59,178 nucleotides of DNA from JBBRXJ01 sp038248505 (GCA_038248505.1 JBBRXJ010000006.1:1-59178), one strand, 5' to 3'. Shown: positions 46,001 to 55,414, numbered from the stretch's first letter. Notes: generated by a model not told the origin, from the letters alone. Made by a program: numbers and translations.

Positions 46001-46074
46001 ACCTCCCACACTACATCATTTGATAATCTTGCAAGCAATTCAAGTTTATCTTTTACCCATTCTTTATTAATCAT
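43015..46074 (-). CDS. Cytoplasmic five-PAS hybrid sensor histidine kinase
   Basis: 1019 residues, no membrane helix. Roughly: PAS at 15-125, 140-255, 262-375, 380-500 and 505-630; HisKA about 650-720 with the phospho-acceptor His in ANMSHEIRTPLNSIIGF; HATPase about 765-880 with N box (TNLLSNAVKF), G1 (DTGIGI) and G2 (GGTGLGLAIS). A receiver domain follows at about 900-1018 with Asp in IIIFMDINLPG. The five PAS domains suggest internal redox or small-molecule sensing. There is no output domain and no partner gene next to it, so the phosphate must pass to a separate protein. ATG at 46074. Confidence 0.9.
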   Translation of the reverse strand: MINKEWVKDKLELLARLSNDVVWEVDLDFKSRFISSSLLEQRGFTPEEFAELPLSGIFRPESLVVLNITLARELEKIKLGLVDINNYSIELELEHYCKDGTSMWGLITATGVWDDDKNFIGIQGITRNIHQRKMAESELLKKEEKYRTIIELAVDAIFIGDTEGNFIDVNTKATELTGYQKAELLGKNISLFFSESELKRYPLRYDIIDKGDVIKNQRNLTRKDGSKVMIEMYSKKNPNGTYQSFFRNISDRINTQEKISKNEKLLATLTSDLPIVLYAIDKDGIFSLSEGKALESLGLLPGQIVGLSVFEVYKESPEIIESMNRALKGEIVDFITTVGDVTFESVVKPSFDENNNILGLIGVSFDISERIKVENELKEREINLKLITENMADTICHMDASRRIIYVSPSIKSVFGWEIEDILGHEITDLVHQEDIDAVFLDTKKAVDNKKDSTNIQYRYLHKDGIYRWVESAINFLYNNRNELDGVIFSSREISKRKETEDALKKSEEKYRILSELVSDGASSAILTPEGKLIREWATEKLFRTYGINPDELASVEDWLKIVHPDDIAIFTSGMREVLSGKQSSAEFRIIIKSGEVRWINHNVYPRINENNKFIGLISAIKDITERKKYEEDLKLSKQKAEESDRLKSTFLANMSHEIRTPLNSIIGFTNVMLAEDNKFDKKSIQFLNIVHSNAYHLLSLINDIIDLSKIEAGQLIISESEISLNQFLKEIYNHFHSELETRDKNLVRLLLNTSLPFDNCTINIDDFRLKQILTNLLSNAVKFTKSGVIEFGYTITKDEKFFRFFVADTGIGIDETKKRIIFERFRQADESFERRYGGTGLGLAISSSLIELMSGKIWLESELGKGATFYFSLPYNKIGIDRNATIRESSTNESLNLQNKKILIVEDDESSFLFLKVFFERSNAIIFRAEDGESAIQITQENPDLIIIFMDINLPGINGYGATTEIRKFNEKIPIIAQTAYAYSEDRKKCIDAGCTDYISKPIEIKLLQSIIKKYLLL

Positions 46075-46305
46075 ATTTTTAAAGATAAAATTATTTACCT
46101 AAAATAGTTAATTACTGTTAAAACTCCCTTATTTTATTCTAAATTTGATAAAATTCATTTAATACTGCCAGAGTATAAAGCAAAAAAGATTTTGATTTTA
46201 CTCATGCTTTTTCCCCTTTCTTTCATTGAGTGGGTTTAAGGGTAAGCTTAAGATGCTCGTTTTTTGTTAAATAAAAAATAAGTCAAAATCAATTAATATA
46301 AATAT

Positions 46306-47157
46306 ATGCGAATAATAAGTTTAGAAACAGGTAATTTAAAGCTTGATGGAGGTGCTATGTTTGGTGTAGTACCCAAAAGTATTTGGAATAAGATTTACCC
46401 GGCTGACGAAAATAATTTGGTTAATATAAGTATGAGAGCACTTTACATAGAGGATGACAAGCGAAAAATACTTATTGATACAGGCATGGGAAACAAGCAA
46501 GATGCAAGGTTTTTATCTCATTATTATTTAAACGGGAACGATACGCTTGATCAATCTCTTATAAAAAATGGTATTTCTAAGAGTTCAATTACAGATGTAA
46601 TTCTAAGCCATTTGCATTTTGATCATTGTGGCGCTGCTGTTGAACTTAATGTGAATACAAATCAATTAAGCCCTGCTTTTGTTAATGCAAAATATCACGT
46701 AAGCAAATTGCATTGGTCAACTGCAATGGCTCCCAATAGACGAGAAAAAGCTTCTTTTTTACCCGAAAACTTTAAGCCGTTACTTGAAACAGAAAGCCTA
46801 AATTTATTTGATGATGGGTTTTGGCTTACTAAAAATATTCAATTACGCTTATTTAATGGTCACACGGCCGGTATGGCTTTAACTTTTATAAAAACAGATC
46901 AATTTATGTTGGTACACGTTGCCGATTTAATGCCAATAATGGCAAATGTACCTATTGCATATATATGTGCGTATGATATGCAGCCAATAATATCCTTAGA
47001 GGAGAAAGAGCAATTTTTAAAAGAAGCGTATGAAAAAAGCTACGTTTTATTTTTTGAACATGATATTTATAACGAGTGCTGCAAAATTGAAAAGGGAGAT
47101 AAAGACTATAAAGTAGGTCCTGTAAGTCGTTTATTCAATTGGATGAACTATTCATAG
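46306..47157 (+). CDS. MBL-fold metallo-hydrolase (lactonase/glyoxalase II-like)
   Basis: 283 residues. Metal-binding SHLHFDHCG (HxHxDH) at about 103-111, a further His in the YHVSKLHW region, an Asp in HVADLMP and a final His in FFEHDIYNE fit a two-zinc MBL enzyme of the AttM/quorum-quenching lactonase type. The substrate is not predictable. ATG at 46306; ends just before a bidirectional terminator. Confidence 0.82.
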   Translation: MRIISLETGNLKLDGGAMFGVVPKSIWNKIYPADENNLVNISMRALYIEDDKRKILIDTGMGNKQDARFLSHYYLNGNDTLDQSLIKNGISKSSITDVILSHLHFDHCGAAVELNVNTNQLSPAFVNAKYHVSKLHWSTAMAPNRREKASFLPENFKPLLETESLNLFDDGFWLTKNIQLRLFNGHTAGMALTFIKTDQFMLVHVADLMPIMANVPIAYICAYDMQPIISLEEKEQFLKEAYEKSYVLFFEHDIYNECCKIEKGDKDYKVGPVSRLFNWMNYS

Positions 47158-47175
47158 AGCCACTTTTTGAGACAA

Positions 47176-47206
47176 AAAAAAAGGGAAACCGAAGCTTCCC
47201 TTTTTA
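47176..47206. terminator. Bidirectional terminator between the MBL gene and the HU gene
   Basis: AAAAAGGGAA (about 47178-47187) and TTCCCTTTTT (about 47196-47205) form a 10-bp stem with an 8-base loop. Confidence 0.8.
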
Positions 47207-47222
47207 TCATTGTAAAATAAGA

Positions 47223-47495
47223 TTATTTTACGCTGTGTAATAATTCGCTACCAGCTTTGAATTTAACAACTTTCTTAGCTTTGATTTTAATGGTAGCACC
47301 AGTTTGAGGATTTCTTCCATTTCTTGCTTTTCTAGCAACAACAGAGAATGATCCAAAACCAACGAGAGCAACTCTGTCAGCTTTTTTTAATGCTTTTGTT
47401 GTAGCAGTGATGAATGCGTCTAATGCTCTTTTTGCATCAGCTTTTGTTAATTTTGCATCAGCTGCAATGGCGTCAATTAATTGAGCTTTGTTCAT
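47223..47495 (-). CDS. HU family DNA-binding protein
   Basis: 90 residues, standard HU length. MNKAQLIDAIAADAKLTKADAKRAL and VGFGSFSVVARKARNGRNPQTG with the DNA-contacting arm are textbook HU. Nucleoid protein that bends DNA. Own promoter (47538-47545) and terminator. Confidence 0.96.
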   Translation of the reverse strand: MNKAQLIDAIAADAKLTKADAKRALDAFITATTKALKKADRVALVGFGSFSVVARKARNGRNPQTGATIKIKAKKVVKFKAGSELLHSVK

Positions 47496-47537
47496 AATGT
47501 AAAAGTTTTAGTGTTAGTTAAAATGTTTAAACATATA

Positions 47538-47545
47538 CAAATATA
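47538..47545 (-). promoter_or_regulatory. Promoter -7 element of the HU gene
   Basis: Minus strand TATATTTG, exact TAnnTTTG; leader of about 36 bases. No TTG is present at the ideal distance upstream, as with several other strong genes in this window. Confidence 0.55.
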
Positions 47546-47695
47546 GGCATTTTTAGACACAATGGACTTTTATTGATATTTTTTCTTGTTTTTTTATTAA
47601 ACAATTGCTATTTATTAGCAATCTGATCATCAGTATTATAGGTGTATTTGTGTTAATAAACATGATTATAAATGTAACAAGGGACTAAAAAAAAA

Positions 47696-49003
47696 TTAGC
47701 GAGGTCTGTTTAAAATGCCCATAATTTCAGCTACTACAAAGGTGCTACCTCCAATAAATATTAAATCGTTCTTTTCTACTTTAAGTAGGGCTGCTTCTAT
47801 TGCCTGATGTACGGTTTTGTATGACAGTCCATTGAGCCCATTTTCGATAGCGCTTGCCTGCAAATCATTCTCGTTTAATGCACGTTCTGTGTTTGCCTTT
47901 GTAAAGTAATATAAGGCTTCGCGAGGTAATATTGAAAGAATTGATTGAACATCTTTGTCCTTCATTACTCCTATTATAAAATGAATTTTCTTGTATTTAG
48001 TAGCTTTAAGCTGTTCTGCTATGTAGCGGATGCCTTCCTTATTATGTGCAACATCACAAATGATGAGTGGTTCGGTCATTAGCGTTTCCCATCGTCCTCT
48101 AAGTCCCGTATTCACCTTTACCTTGGCTATACCTTGTATTATATGTTCTTCTGTAATTAAATATCCTAATTCGGTTAGTTCATTCGTGGTAGCCAATACG
48201 GTTTTAATATTCTTCAGCTGATAGCTTCCCGATAATCCTATTTGCATATTTTTGAATCGTATCTTGCCATCTTCAAGCACATCTATAAGTCTACCTTCTG
48301 GGTTTACAACTCCCTCTGGGCACTTAAAATGCTGATCGGCAAATACGATCTTTGAATGCATTTCACTTGCTTTCTTTTTAAATATGTCTTCTGTTTCAGG
48401 ATGTGTTTCTCCAATAATTACGGGCTTTCTTACTTTTATTATACCTGCTTTCTCTTGTGCAATCTGTGGTAAATTGTCACCCAATATATCGGTATGATCA
48501 AGTCCGATATTGGTAATTACGGAAATTAGTGGGTCAATAATATTGGTAGTATCTAATCTTCCACCCAGTCCTGTTTCAATAATTGCGATATCTACTGCGG
48601 TTTCAGCAAAATGGCAAAAGGCAATAAAAGCTTGTAACTCAAAGAAGGATGGTGATAGATTTAGAATATACTCCTTATTGTTCTCCACAAAATCTATTAC
48701 TTTTTGTGGGTCTATCATCTCTCCGTTTACTCTTATTCGTTCTCTAAAATCGAGTAAATGAGGCGAGGTATGCAAACCCGTTTTATACCCAGCCTCTTGT
48801 AATATTGATGCGAGTAAATGCGATGATGAACCTTTGCCATTGGTACCAGCTACATGTATGATTGGATATTTTGTGTACGGATGATTAAATTTATCGGCTA
48901 AATGATAGGAATTTGCTAAATCTGCCTTATAGGCTTTTTTACCGCTTAAATGAAATACGGGCAGATGCGAATATAAATAATCAATGGTCTCTTGATAGTT
49001 CAT
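47696..49003 (-). CDS. folC: Bifunctional folylpolyglutamate synthase / dihydrofolate synthase
   Basis: 435 residues, normal length. ATP-binding P-loop GTNGKGSSSHLLASIL at about 50-65, HTSPHLLDFRERIRVNGE, TGLGGRLDTTNII and LDHTDILGD blocks of the Mur ligase family FolC. Adds glutamate to dihydropteroate or folates. It follows the nitroreductase with a 9-base gap, so the two are cotranscribed. Confidence 0.93.
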   Translation of the reverse strand: MNYQETIDYLYSHLPVFHLSGKKAYKADLANSYHLADKFNHPYTKYPIIHVAGTNGKGSSSHLLASILQEAGYKTGLHTSPHLLDFRERIRVNGEMIDPQKVIDFVENNKEYILNLSPSFFELQAFIAFCHFAETAVDIAIIETGLGGRLDTTNIIDPLISVITNIGLDHTDILGDNLPQIAQEKAGIIKVRKPVIIGETHPETEDIFKKKASEMHSKIVFADQHFKCPEGVVNPEGRLIDVLEDGKIRFKNMQIGLSGSYQLKNIKTVLATTNELTELGYLITEEHIIQGIAKVKVNTGLRGRWETLMTEPLIICDVAHNKEGIRYIAEQLKATKYKKIHFIIGVMKDKDVQSILSILPREALYYFTKANTERALNENDLQASAIENGLNGLSYKTVHQAIEAALLKVEKNDLIFIGGSTFVVAEIMGILNRPR

Positions 49004-49012
49004 AGTATTATA

Positions 49013-49522
49013 TTACCATTTATCATAATGTATACGTTCCTTTTTAAATCGTTCGGGCATGTCTTTTTCCTCGTCAGGATAACCAATAGAAATGAGACTA
49101 AATGGTTTTATATTATCGGGAAGCTGAAAAATGTTTTGTAAACTCAACATTCGATCAACTCGTGGGTAAACTCCCAGCCAAACGGCTCCTAATCCTTTAG
49201 CATGCGCCGCAAGAAGTATGTTTTGTGTTGAAGCTGCACAGTCAACAGGATAGTATCCTTTAGCTATTTCAAGACGCTCGTCAGCACAAACTAAAATTGC
49301 AACAGATGCACTATCAAGCATAGATGCATTGGGATGGATTTGCATGATTGATCGCATTTGTTCTTTATCCTTAAAAATGATATAGTGCCCGCATTGTTGA
49401 TTTCTTGCTGAGGGTGCATACATACCAGCTTCTATCAATTCCTCTATCAGCCTTAAATCAATAGTTGTTTGTTTATATTTTCGAATGCTCCTTCGGGTCT
49501 TAATACATGTAAGTGTATCCAT
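49013..49522 (-). CDS. Nitroreductase family protein
   Basis: 169 residues from the ATG at 49522. The longer frame begins at TTG and adds a non-homologous 29-residue lead. RRSIRKYKQTTID at the start, PSARNQQCGHYI, and AAHAKGLGAVWLGVYPR with the GYPDEEK end identify an FMN-dependent nitroreductase (NADH dehydrogenase/flavin reductase-like). Cytoplasmic reduction of nitro compounds or quinones; native substrate unknown. Confidence 0.87.
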   Translation of the reverse strand: MDTLTCIKTRRSIRKYKQTTIDLRLIEELIEAGMYAPSARNQQCGHYIIFKDKEQMRSIMQIHPNASMLDSASVAILVCADERLEIAKGYYPVDCAASTQNILLAAHAKGLGAVWLGVYPRVDRMLSLQNIFQLPDNIKPFSLISIGYPDEEKDMPERFKKERIHYDKW

Positions 49523-49760
49523 TATAGATTCTTTTATACTCAAATAATTATTGGCTTTATTATTATGCCCTTCAAAAATAGATAAAAGAATGAAGTTATT
49601 AACACTCAACTTTTTCTTTTTTAGTTTTTTTCTCCTATTTTGTTTATATGTATAACAGCTATTAATTGCGAGCTAATACATATTTATATAAATTTACTGT
49701 AGCTGAGTGTTTAGGCTGAAAGTCCTATAAACAAAGAGAAAGAATTAATAAATTGAGATT

Positions 49761-51098
49761 ATGGCAAAAAAATCATCCTTAGTTAAAACCTTTATTTTAG
49801 ATACAAATGTATTGCTTCACGACTTTCGTTGCATCTATAATTTTGAGGAGAATAATATTGTAATACCCATTGTGGCCTTAGAGGAGCTTGATCATTTTAA
49901 GAAGGGTAACGATCAAATAAACTTTAATGCTCGTGAATTTACTCGTGAGCTTGATAAAATTTCGGGCGATGGCTTATTTATTGGGGGGTTGTCGTTGGGT
50001 GAGGGACTCGGAAAATTATCTATTGAAACGGTAAAACCATTTTCAGAAGACGTTCTAGCCTCTTTCCCCGATAGTACTCCTGATCATCGAATTCTTGCTA
50101 TTGCGGATTATTTAAGAAAGAAATCACCTGAAAAACCAATCTTTTTAGTTTCAAAAGATATTAATTTACGAATGAAAGCCAAGGCTATTGGCCTCATGGC
50201 GCAAGATTATAAGAGCGACAATATTCGTAACATTGATGATCTCAATCGTAGTGCCAAAACCATTGAAAATGTTTCTGCAAAATCAATTTCAGACTTATAT
50301 GAGAGTTATGAAGGGGTTTCTGCTGATAAAGTAAAAACGCTAGAAGTACCTGAAGGGCATCATTATTATATTTTGCGTAGTGATAGTTCAAGTGTTTTGG
50401 CTCACTATAGCCCCGTAAATAAGATGTTTCACAGAGTAGAGAAGAAAAAAACTTTTGGTATTGAGCCACGTAATGCTGAGCAAACATTTTCACTTCATGC
50501 TTTATTAAATCCTGAAATACAATTAGTCGCCTTAACTGGAAAAGCGGGTACTGGTAAAACCCTGTTAGCATTGGCAGCAGCAATACATCAACAAGAGCAG
50601 TTTGCTCAAATTCTTTTGGCACGTCCTATTGTACCTCTTTCAAATCGCGATTTAGGATTTTTACCTGGCGATGTAAAAGATAAAATTGGGCCGTATATGC
50701 ATCCTTTATATGATAATCTCTCCGTAATCAAGCATCAATTTAAACCTCAAACAAAGGAGCAATTGCTCATTGATGACCTTCAAAAAAATGAGAAATTAGT
50801 AATATCACCATTAGCATACATAAGAGGTCGTAGCCTCTCAAAAGTCTTTTTCATTGTTGATGAGGCTCAGAATTTAACACCTCATGAAATAAAAACCATT
50901 ATAACACGAGCTGGCGAAGGCACCAAAATGGTATTTACTGGTGATATTGAGCAGATTGACTCTCCCTATCTCGATGCAAAATCGAATGGTTTATCCTACT
51001 GTTGTGAGCGAATGCGCGGTCAATCCTTATTTGCTCATGTAAACCTTGTTAAGGGTGAAAGAAGCTATCTGGCTGAGTTGGCAAGCAATCTTTTATAA
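49761..51098 (+). CDS. PhoH family protein with PIN domain (PhoH2-like)
   Basis: 445 residues. PIN nuclease domain at about 8-150 with acidic residues in FILDTNVLLHD, ALEELDHFKKG and the TPDHRILAIAD segment. PhoH ATPase from about 245 with Walker A TGKAGTGKTLLALAAA and Walker B FFIVDEAQNL, then FTGDIEQID. The family couples RNA unwinding to cleavage. ATG at 49761. The hairpin at 51141-51164 may be its terminator. Confidence 0.93.
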   Translation: MAKKSSLVKTFILDTNVLLHDFRCIYNFEENNIVIPIVALEELDHFKKGNDQINFNAREFTRELDKISGDGLFIGGLSLGEGLGKLSIETVKPFSEDVLASFPDSTPDHRILAIADYLRKKSPEKPIFLVSKDINLRMKAKAIGLMAQDYKSDNIRNIDDLNRSAKTIENVSAKSISDLYESYEGVSADKVKTLEVPEGHHYYILRSDSSSVLAHYSPVNKMFHRVEKKKTFGIEPRNAEQTFSLHALLNPEIQLVALTGKAGTGKTLLALAAAIHQQEQFAQILLARPIVPLSNRDLGFLPGDVKDKIGPYMHPLYDNLSVIKHQFKPQTKEQLLIDDLQKNEKLVISPLAYIRGRSLSKVFFIVDEAQNLTPHEIKTIITRAGEGTKMVFTGDIEQIDSPYLDAKSNGLSYCCERMRGQSLFAHVNLVKGERSYLAELASNLL

Positions 51099-51126
51099 TA
51101 ATTGATGTAAAATAGAGGTTTTTCAA

Positions 51127-51134
51127 TATATTTG
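51127..51134 (+). promoter_or_regulatory. Promoter -7 element of the sixA-ppk1 unit
   Basis: TATATTTG is an exact -7 match; a TTG lies at 51102-51104, 22 bases upstream, slightly long for the consensus. Start expected at about 51140, immediately before the hairpin at 51141. Confidence 0.5.
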
Positions 51135-51140
51135 TATACC

Positions 51141-51167
51141 AATCCCCATGCCATCATGGGGATTTTT
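51141..51167 (+). terminator. Perfect 10-bp hairpin: phoH terminator or 5'-end hairpin of sixA mRNA
   Basis: AATCCCCATG (51141-51150), CCAT, CATGGGGATT (51155-51164), then TTT. It is 42 bases after the phoH stop and has the shape of a terminator. It also begins where the predicted sixA promoter would start transcription, so it may sit at the 5' end of that mRNA. Confidence 0.65.
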
Positions 51168-51186
51168 AGCGTATATGCATTTGAAG

Positions 51187-51672
51187 ATGAATACCAAAAT
51201 AATATATATTGTGCGTCATGGTAAATCAGGCTGGGAGTATGATTCTGTAGCTGATTATGATAGACCTCTGATGGAACGAGGCATTTCAAGTACCACACTA
51301 TTATGTAAACAACTTAAAATGTATCCGAAACCCGATTTGATTCTTAGTAGCCCCGCAAACCGTGCCTTACATACTGCTACCATTATTGCTCGGGGTTTAA
51401 ATTATAATTTGAATGACTTACAAATAAACGAAGGTATTTATGAAGCTGCACCTAGTACCTTAATTAATATTATTAAGAGCATGCCTGATACAATTAATAA
51501 GCTAATGATTGTGGGGCATAATCCGGGTTTTACTCAAATAGCCTCCTATTTCTCTGGTATAAAAATATCTGAATTATCAACTAGCGAATGTTTTATGATA
51601 TCTTTTGATATTACAAAATGGAGCGATGTATCGCCCGAGAATGCGAAAGATGAAAAGCACTTAGTTCCTTAA
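51187..51672 (+). CDS. SixA-type histidine phosphatase
   Basis: 161 residues from the ATG at 51187; ATG 51175 is possible, and an earlier start inside the hairpin is rejected. The catalytic IVRHGKSGWE is at 6-15, SSPANRALHTA at about 56-66 and VGHNPGFT at about 117-124, with the second His. Dephosphorylates phospho-His or small phosphates. The stop is 10 bases before ppk1, so the two are cotranscribed. SixA-ppk linkage occurs elsewhere and may relate to phosphate metabolism. Confidence 0.87.
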   Translation: MNTKIIYIVRHGKSGWEYDSVADYDRPLMERGISSTTLLCKQLKMYPKPDLILSSPANRALHTATIIARGLNYNLNDLQINEGIYEAAPSTLINIIKSMPDTINKLMIVGHNPGFTQIASYFSGIKISELSTSECFMISFDITKWSDVSPENAKDEKHLVP

Positions 51673-51682
51673 AATATATATT

Positions 51683-53737
51683 ATGATTGGAGAAATTATT
51701 AATAGGGAGATTAGTTGGTTATCATTTAACCATAGAGTTTTGCAAGAAGCTGATGATAGAAATGTTCCGCCTATTGAACGTTTGCGCTTTTTGGGTATTT
51801 TCTCAAATAATTTAGATGAGTTTTTTAAAGTTAGAGTAGCATCTATCAGACGTATGATTGATATTGGCGTGAACTCCAAAAAAGCTACAGGTGATAAGCC
51901 TAAGAAAATAATGAAGCAAATACAAGAAACGGTGATAAGCCTTCAAAAAGAATTTGGAGAAGTATATGATCGTATTTTGAAGGATCTTGAGAAAGAAAAA
52001 ATATTTATAATTAATGAGAAACAGATTATTGATAAACAAGAGTTATTTATTCGTAAATATTTTAGAGAAACCTTAATGCCTCGTCTCTCAATATTGATGT
52101 TAAACGACCTTGATTACTTTCCTGATTTAAAAGACAAATCAATATATTTGGCCACAAAACTTGATAAAAAGGGAAAAAAGAAATCAACGAATTATGCCTT
52201 AATTGAGATACCTACTTCCCTTAGTCGTTTTATTGTTTTGCCAAATGAAGGAAAAGCCGAATATATAATTTTAATTGATGATGTTATTCGTTTATGTTTA
52301 GACGAGATATTTCGAATTTTTGAATATGATAACTTTGAAGCATATACCGTAAAACTTACACGTGATGCGGAGTTAGACATTGATAATGATTTGAGCAAAA
52401 GTATGCTTGAAAAAATTTCACGAGGTATCACTGGGCGAAGTAAAGGAGATCCAGTTCGTTTTTTATATGATGATACCGTACCTGCCGATCTATTGCAATT
52501 TATTGTTGCACGTTTACTTTTTGATACTTCTGACAACCTTATTGGTGGCGGCAGGTATCATAATTTTAAGGATTTCATGAAGTTCCCTACCCTTGGTCGT
52601 AAAGATTTAGAGTATGAGAAAATGATTCCACTTGAGCATAAACAATTGCATGGTAGTCATTCAACTTTAGATACAATTAAAAAAGGGGATATCTTATTGC
52701 ATTATCCCTATCATAGCTTTAACCAATACATTCAACTGCTTCGTCAGGCTGTTCTTGACCCCGATGTAAAAGAAATCTATCATACCATATATCGTGTTGC
52801 CGATAAATCATCGGTTGTAGATGCATTAATTGATGCTGCCCGCAATGGTAAAAAAGTTACCGTTAATATTGAATTGCAAGCTCGTTTTGATGAGGAAGCA
52901 AATATTTTTTGGGCGCGTAAATTAGAAGAGGTTGGCGCTCGCGTATTCTTTGGTATAGCTGGTTTAAAAGTGCATGCAAAATTAGGTTTAATTAGCAGAA
53001 AAGAAAAAGGGCGCCTGGTAGATTATGCTTGTGTTAGTACGGGTAATTTTCATGAAGGGACAGCTCGGGTTTATACCGATGTAATGTTGTTAACTGCCAA
53101 CTCTAAAATAACCAACGAAGTACGAAAAGTATTCGGACTATTTGAGAATACTTATTTAAACCATACTTTTAATCATTTTATATTATCACCACTAAATATT
53201 CGTCGTAGGTTGGTAAGTTATATTGAGAAGGAAATTGAGAATGCTAAAGCTGGAAAAAAAGCATACATATTGCTTAAAATAAACAGCCTTGTCGATACAG
53301 ATATGATTGAGAAATTGTATCAAGCAAGCAACGCGGGAGTAAAAATAAAAATGATTGTTCGTGGTATTTGCTGCTTAATTCCTGGCGTTCCTGGTATGAG
53401 CGAAAACATTGAAGCTATTAGTATTGTTGACCGATTTTTAGAACATTCACGAATTTTCGTATTCTGCAACGGAGGTAAAGAGCTATATTTTATCTCATCA
53501 GCTGATTGGATGCAACGCAATTTAGACAGTCGAATTGAAGTTTCTTGTCCTATTTATGATACCAAAATTCAAAAAGAGCTACGCGATTTTATCGAACTTG
53601 AATTTAAAGATAATGTTAAAGCACGTATTATTAATGTTAATCAGGACAATACCTATGTAAAAAAAGGCAATGCAAAACCCATTCGATCACAAATGGAGAT
53701 GTATGAATATTATAAGAAACGTGATCAAGTGTATTAG
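51683..53737 (+). CDS. ppk1: Polyphosphate kinase 1
   Basis: 684 residues, typical length. N-terminal NREISWLSFNHRVLQEA, then DEFFKVRVASIRRMID. The phospho-His is in GLKVHAKLGLI (about 430-440), with NIELQARFDEEANIFWARKLEEVG before it and CVSTGNFHEGTARVYTD after. Makes polyphosphate from ATP reversibly. The protein ends at 53737 with no obvious terminator. Confidence 0.95.
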   Translation: MIGEIINREISWLSFNHRVLQEADDRNVPPIERLRFLGIFSNNLDEFFKVRVASIRRMIDIGVNSKKATGDKPKKIMKQIQETVISLQKEFGEVYDRILKDLEKEKIFIINEKQIIDKQELFIRKYFRETLMPRLSILMLNDLDYFPDLKDKSIYLATKLDKKGKKKSTNYALIEIPTSLSRFIVLPNEGKAEYIILIDDVIRLCLDEIFRIFEYDNFEAYTVKLTRDAELDIDNDLSKSMLEKISRGITGRSKGDPVRFLYDDTVPADLLQFIVARLLFDTSDNLIGGGRYHNFKDFMKFPTLGRKDLEYEKMIPLEHKQLHGSHSTLDTIKKGDILLHYPYHSFNQYIQLLRQAVLDPDVKEIYHTIYRVADKSSVVDALIDAARNGKKVTVNIELQARFDEEANIFWARKLEEVGARVFFGIAGLKVHAKLGLISRKEKGRLVDYACVSTGNFHEGTARVYTDVMLLTANSKITNEVRKVFGLFENTYLNHTFNHFILSPLNIRRRLVSYIEKEIENAKAGKKAYILLKINSLVDTDMIEKLYQASNAGVKIKMIVRGICCLIPGVPGMSENIEAISIVDRFLEHSRIFVFCNGGKELYFISSADWMQRNLDSRIEVSCPIYDTKIQKELRDFIELEFKDNVKARIINVNQDNTYVKKGNAKPIRSQMEMYEYYKKRDQVY

Positions 53738-53970
53738 TGATGAAGGACGAGTGATGAGCTAAAAACATCTTAGTTTGATTATCTCGGTCACCTATAATTA
53801 ACAAAAAGTCGCTATTAATATCTCCAATTAGGCTTTTAGTATTACGAAACGTACATGTTTGCGAAAACAAAAACACCAATTAAAATAGCATGCATGGAGT
53901 TACATACGACCTTAAACTAAAAATTATTTACAGATGAAAATCAACATTAAAAAGGTATAAGAGAAAAAAA

Positions 53971-55414
53971 TTATTTCAAATACTGACCCATCTCTTTTAA
54001 TCTATTCCTAAGCTGTTGCACATCTAAAGAATTTGTATTTTTATCTGTCTTTTTACTTGTCATTGCAGCTGCCATGCCAGCGGCTTCGCCTGTTACCAAA
54101 CATGCGGCCATAATACGCGTACTTCCTTGTACAATCCTATCAGTTGAAATACATCGTCCGGCCATCAAAACATTATTAAGTCCTTTAGGAACTAAACAAC
54201 GATAAGGAATTCCATGTGATTCCCCTTTACCATAACTATGACTTAAAGTATTAAAGAAACCCGCTTGGTTTATTTTTTCAAGTTCGCGTTGGGCATGATG
54301 AATGTCAATAAAATAGAAGTTTCTGCCTATTTCATCATCAAAGGTTTTACGTTCAATCCAATCTTGCATACTAAGTTTGTAATTGCCCTCGATAATTCTT
54401 GTTTCACGTATCCCCATTACGAAACCGCTTGCTGCTAAAAAAGATTGTGCAAACGCGCTTGAATCATATTCACGTAATGCCTGATGAATTTGATTTACAA
54501 GCTTTCTTCCAACTAACATCGCATCTGATATTGAGTCGGGATTAGTATTATCAACATTCCATAAATGCCCAGCATTAAAACCAATTGTATCTGGCCCAAT
54601 AAAATTCTGACACATATGAGCATCTTTTATTAATGGAAATTTTCCAGAGCGAACCACTTCCCACATAGGACTATTTTTATTATCCGCATGCAGGTTAACA
54701 CCATATTTATAGTTGTAACTGTCAACATTACTTAAAACAAAACAATGTGTTGCGGGCATTAATTCTCCATTAACATCTCCCTTTGTGAACTTAGCCCCTG
54801 CCCATACGGAGAGATCGCCATCACCAGTGCAATCAACATATACTTTTGCTTGATACGCTATTAAACCAGCTTTATTACTCACCAAAACAGCATCTACATT
54901 TTGAGCATCCTTCATTTCAACACCAGCAAGCTGAGAGAAAAAAAGAATTTTTACACCTGCTTCAGTAACCATATCATCATACACTCTTTTAAGGTATTCT
55001 GGATTTATTGATACCCAATTAAGTTTATCATCGGGTTCATGCGGCACTCCCTTTTTTGATTCAAAAAATATTTTCTGCGCCAAACCACGATATACAATTT
55101 GTTCGCCGTCCGAAAAGGGTGTCCATGCAGGAACTAAACCTGCAGTACCCATACCTCCGAGCATTCCCGATGATTCAATAAAAAGTATTTTCGCTCCTTC
55201 GCGAGCTGCTGCTATGGCTGCTGCACATCCTGAAGGTCCTCCCCCTATAACAATTACGTCAAAATCTTTATTGAGACTTATACTTCGCTCAAGTTTTAAA
55301 GATTGAGTATCACTTTTCTTTTTCTATTGTTTGTCCCCAAACTGAAGGACCAAAACCAACAACACCAGTGCCTAGCCCAAGTGTTTTTAAAAACTTTCTT
55401 CGGTTCTTTTGCAT
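53971..55414 (-). pseudogene. Tat-exported FAD-dependent oxidoreductase gene with one frameshift
   Basis: The long open part (397 residues) lacks the FAD-binding N terminus. That is found upstream in the same frame: DFDVIVIGGGPSGCAAAIAA, about 30 residues before MLGGMGTAGLVPAWTPF. Still further upstream an ATG at 55414 opens a Tat-type signal (NRRKFLKTLG and a hydrophobic run) in another frame that ends in TGA. One indel in the A-rich tract at 55312-55326 would join them. The restored protein (about 480 residues) belongs to the FAD oxidoreductase group PF12831, in which VDCTGDGDLSVWAGA is typical. Real pseudogene or sequence error. Confidence 0.75.

Noticed and set aside
47223..47495. IHF subunit instead of HU
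   Set aside because: Sequence fits the general HU type, and there is no feature that would favour a heterodimeric IHF subunit.
50242..50622. 126-codon minus-strand frame inside phoH
   Set aside because: Antisense shadow overlapping the PhoH Walker A region.
53738..53970. Possible small gene between ppk1 and the FAD oxidoreductase
   Set aside because: The available frames are short antisense extensions with no start context or recognisable protein.
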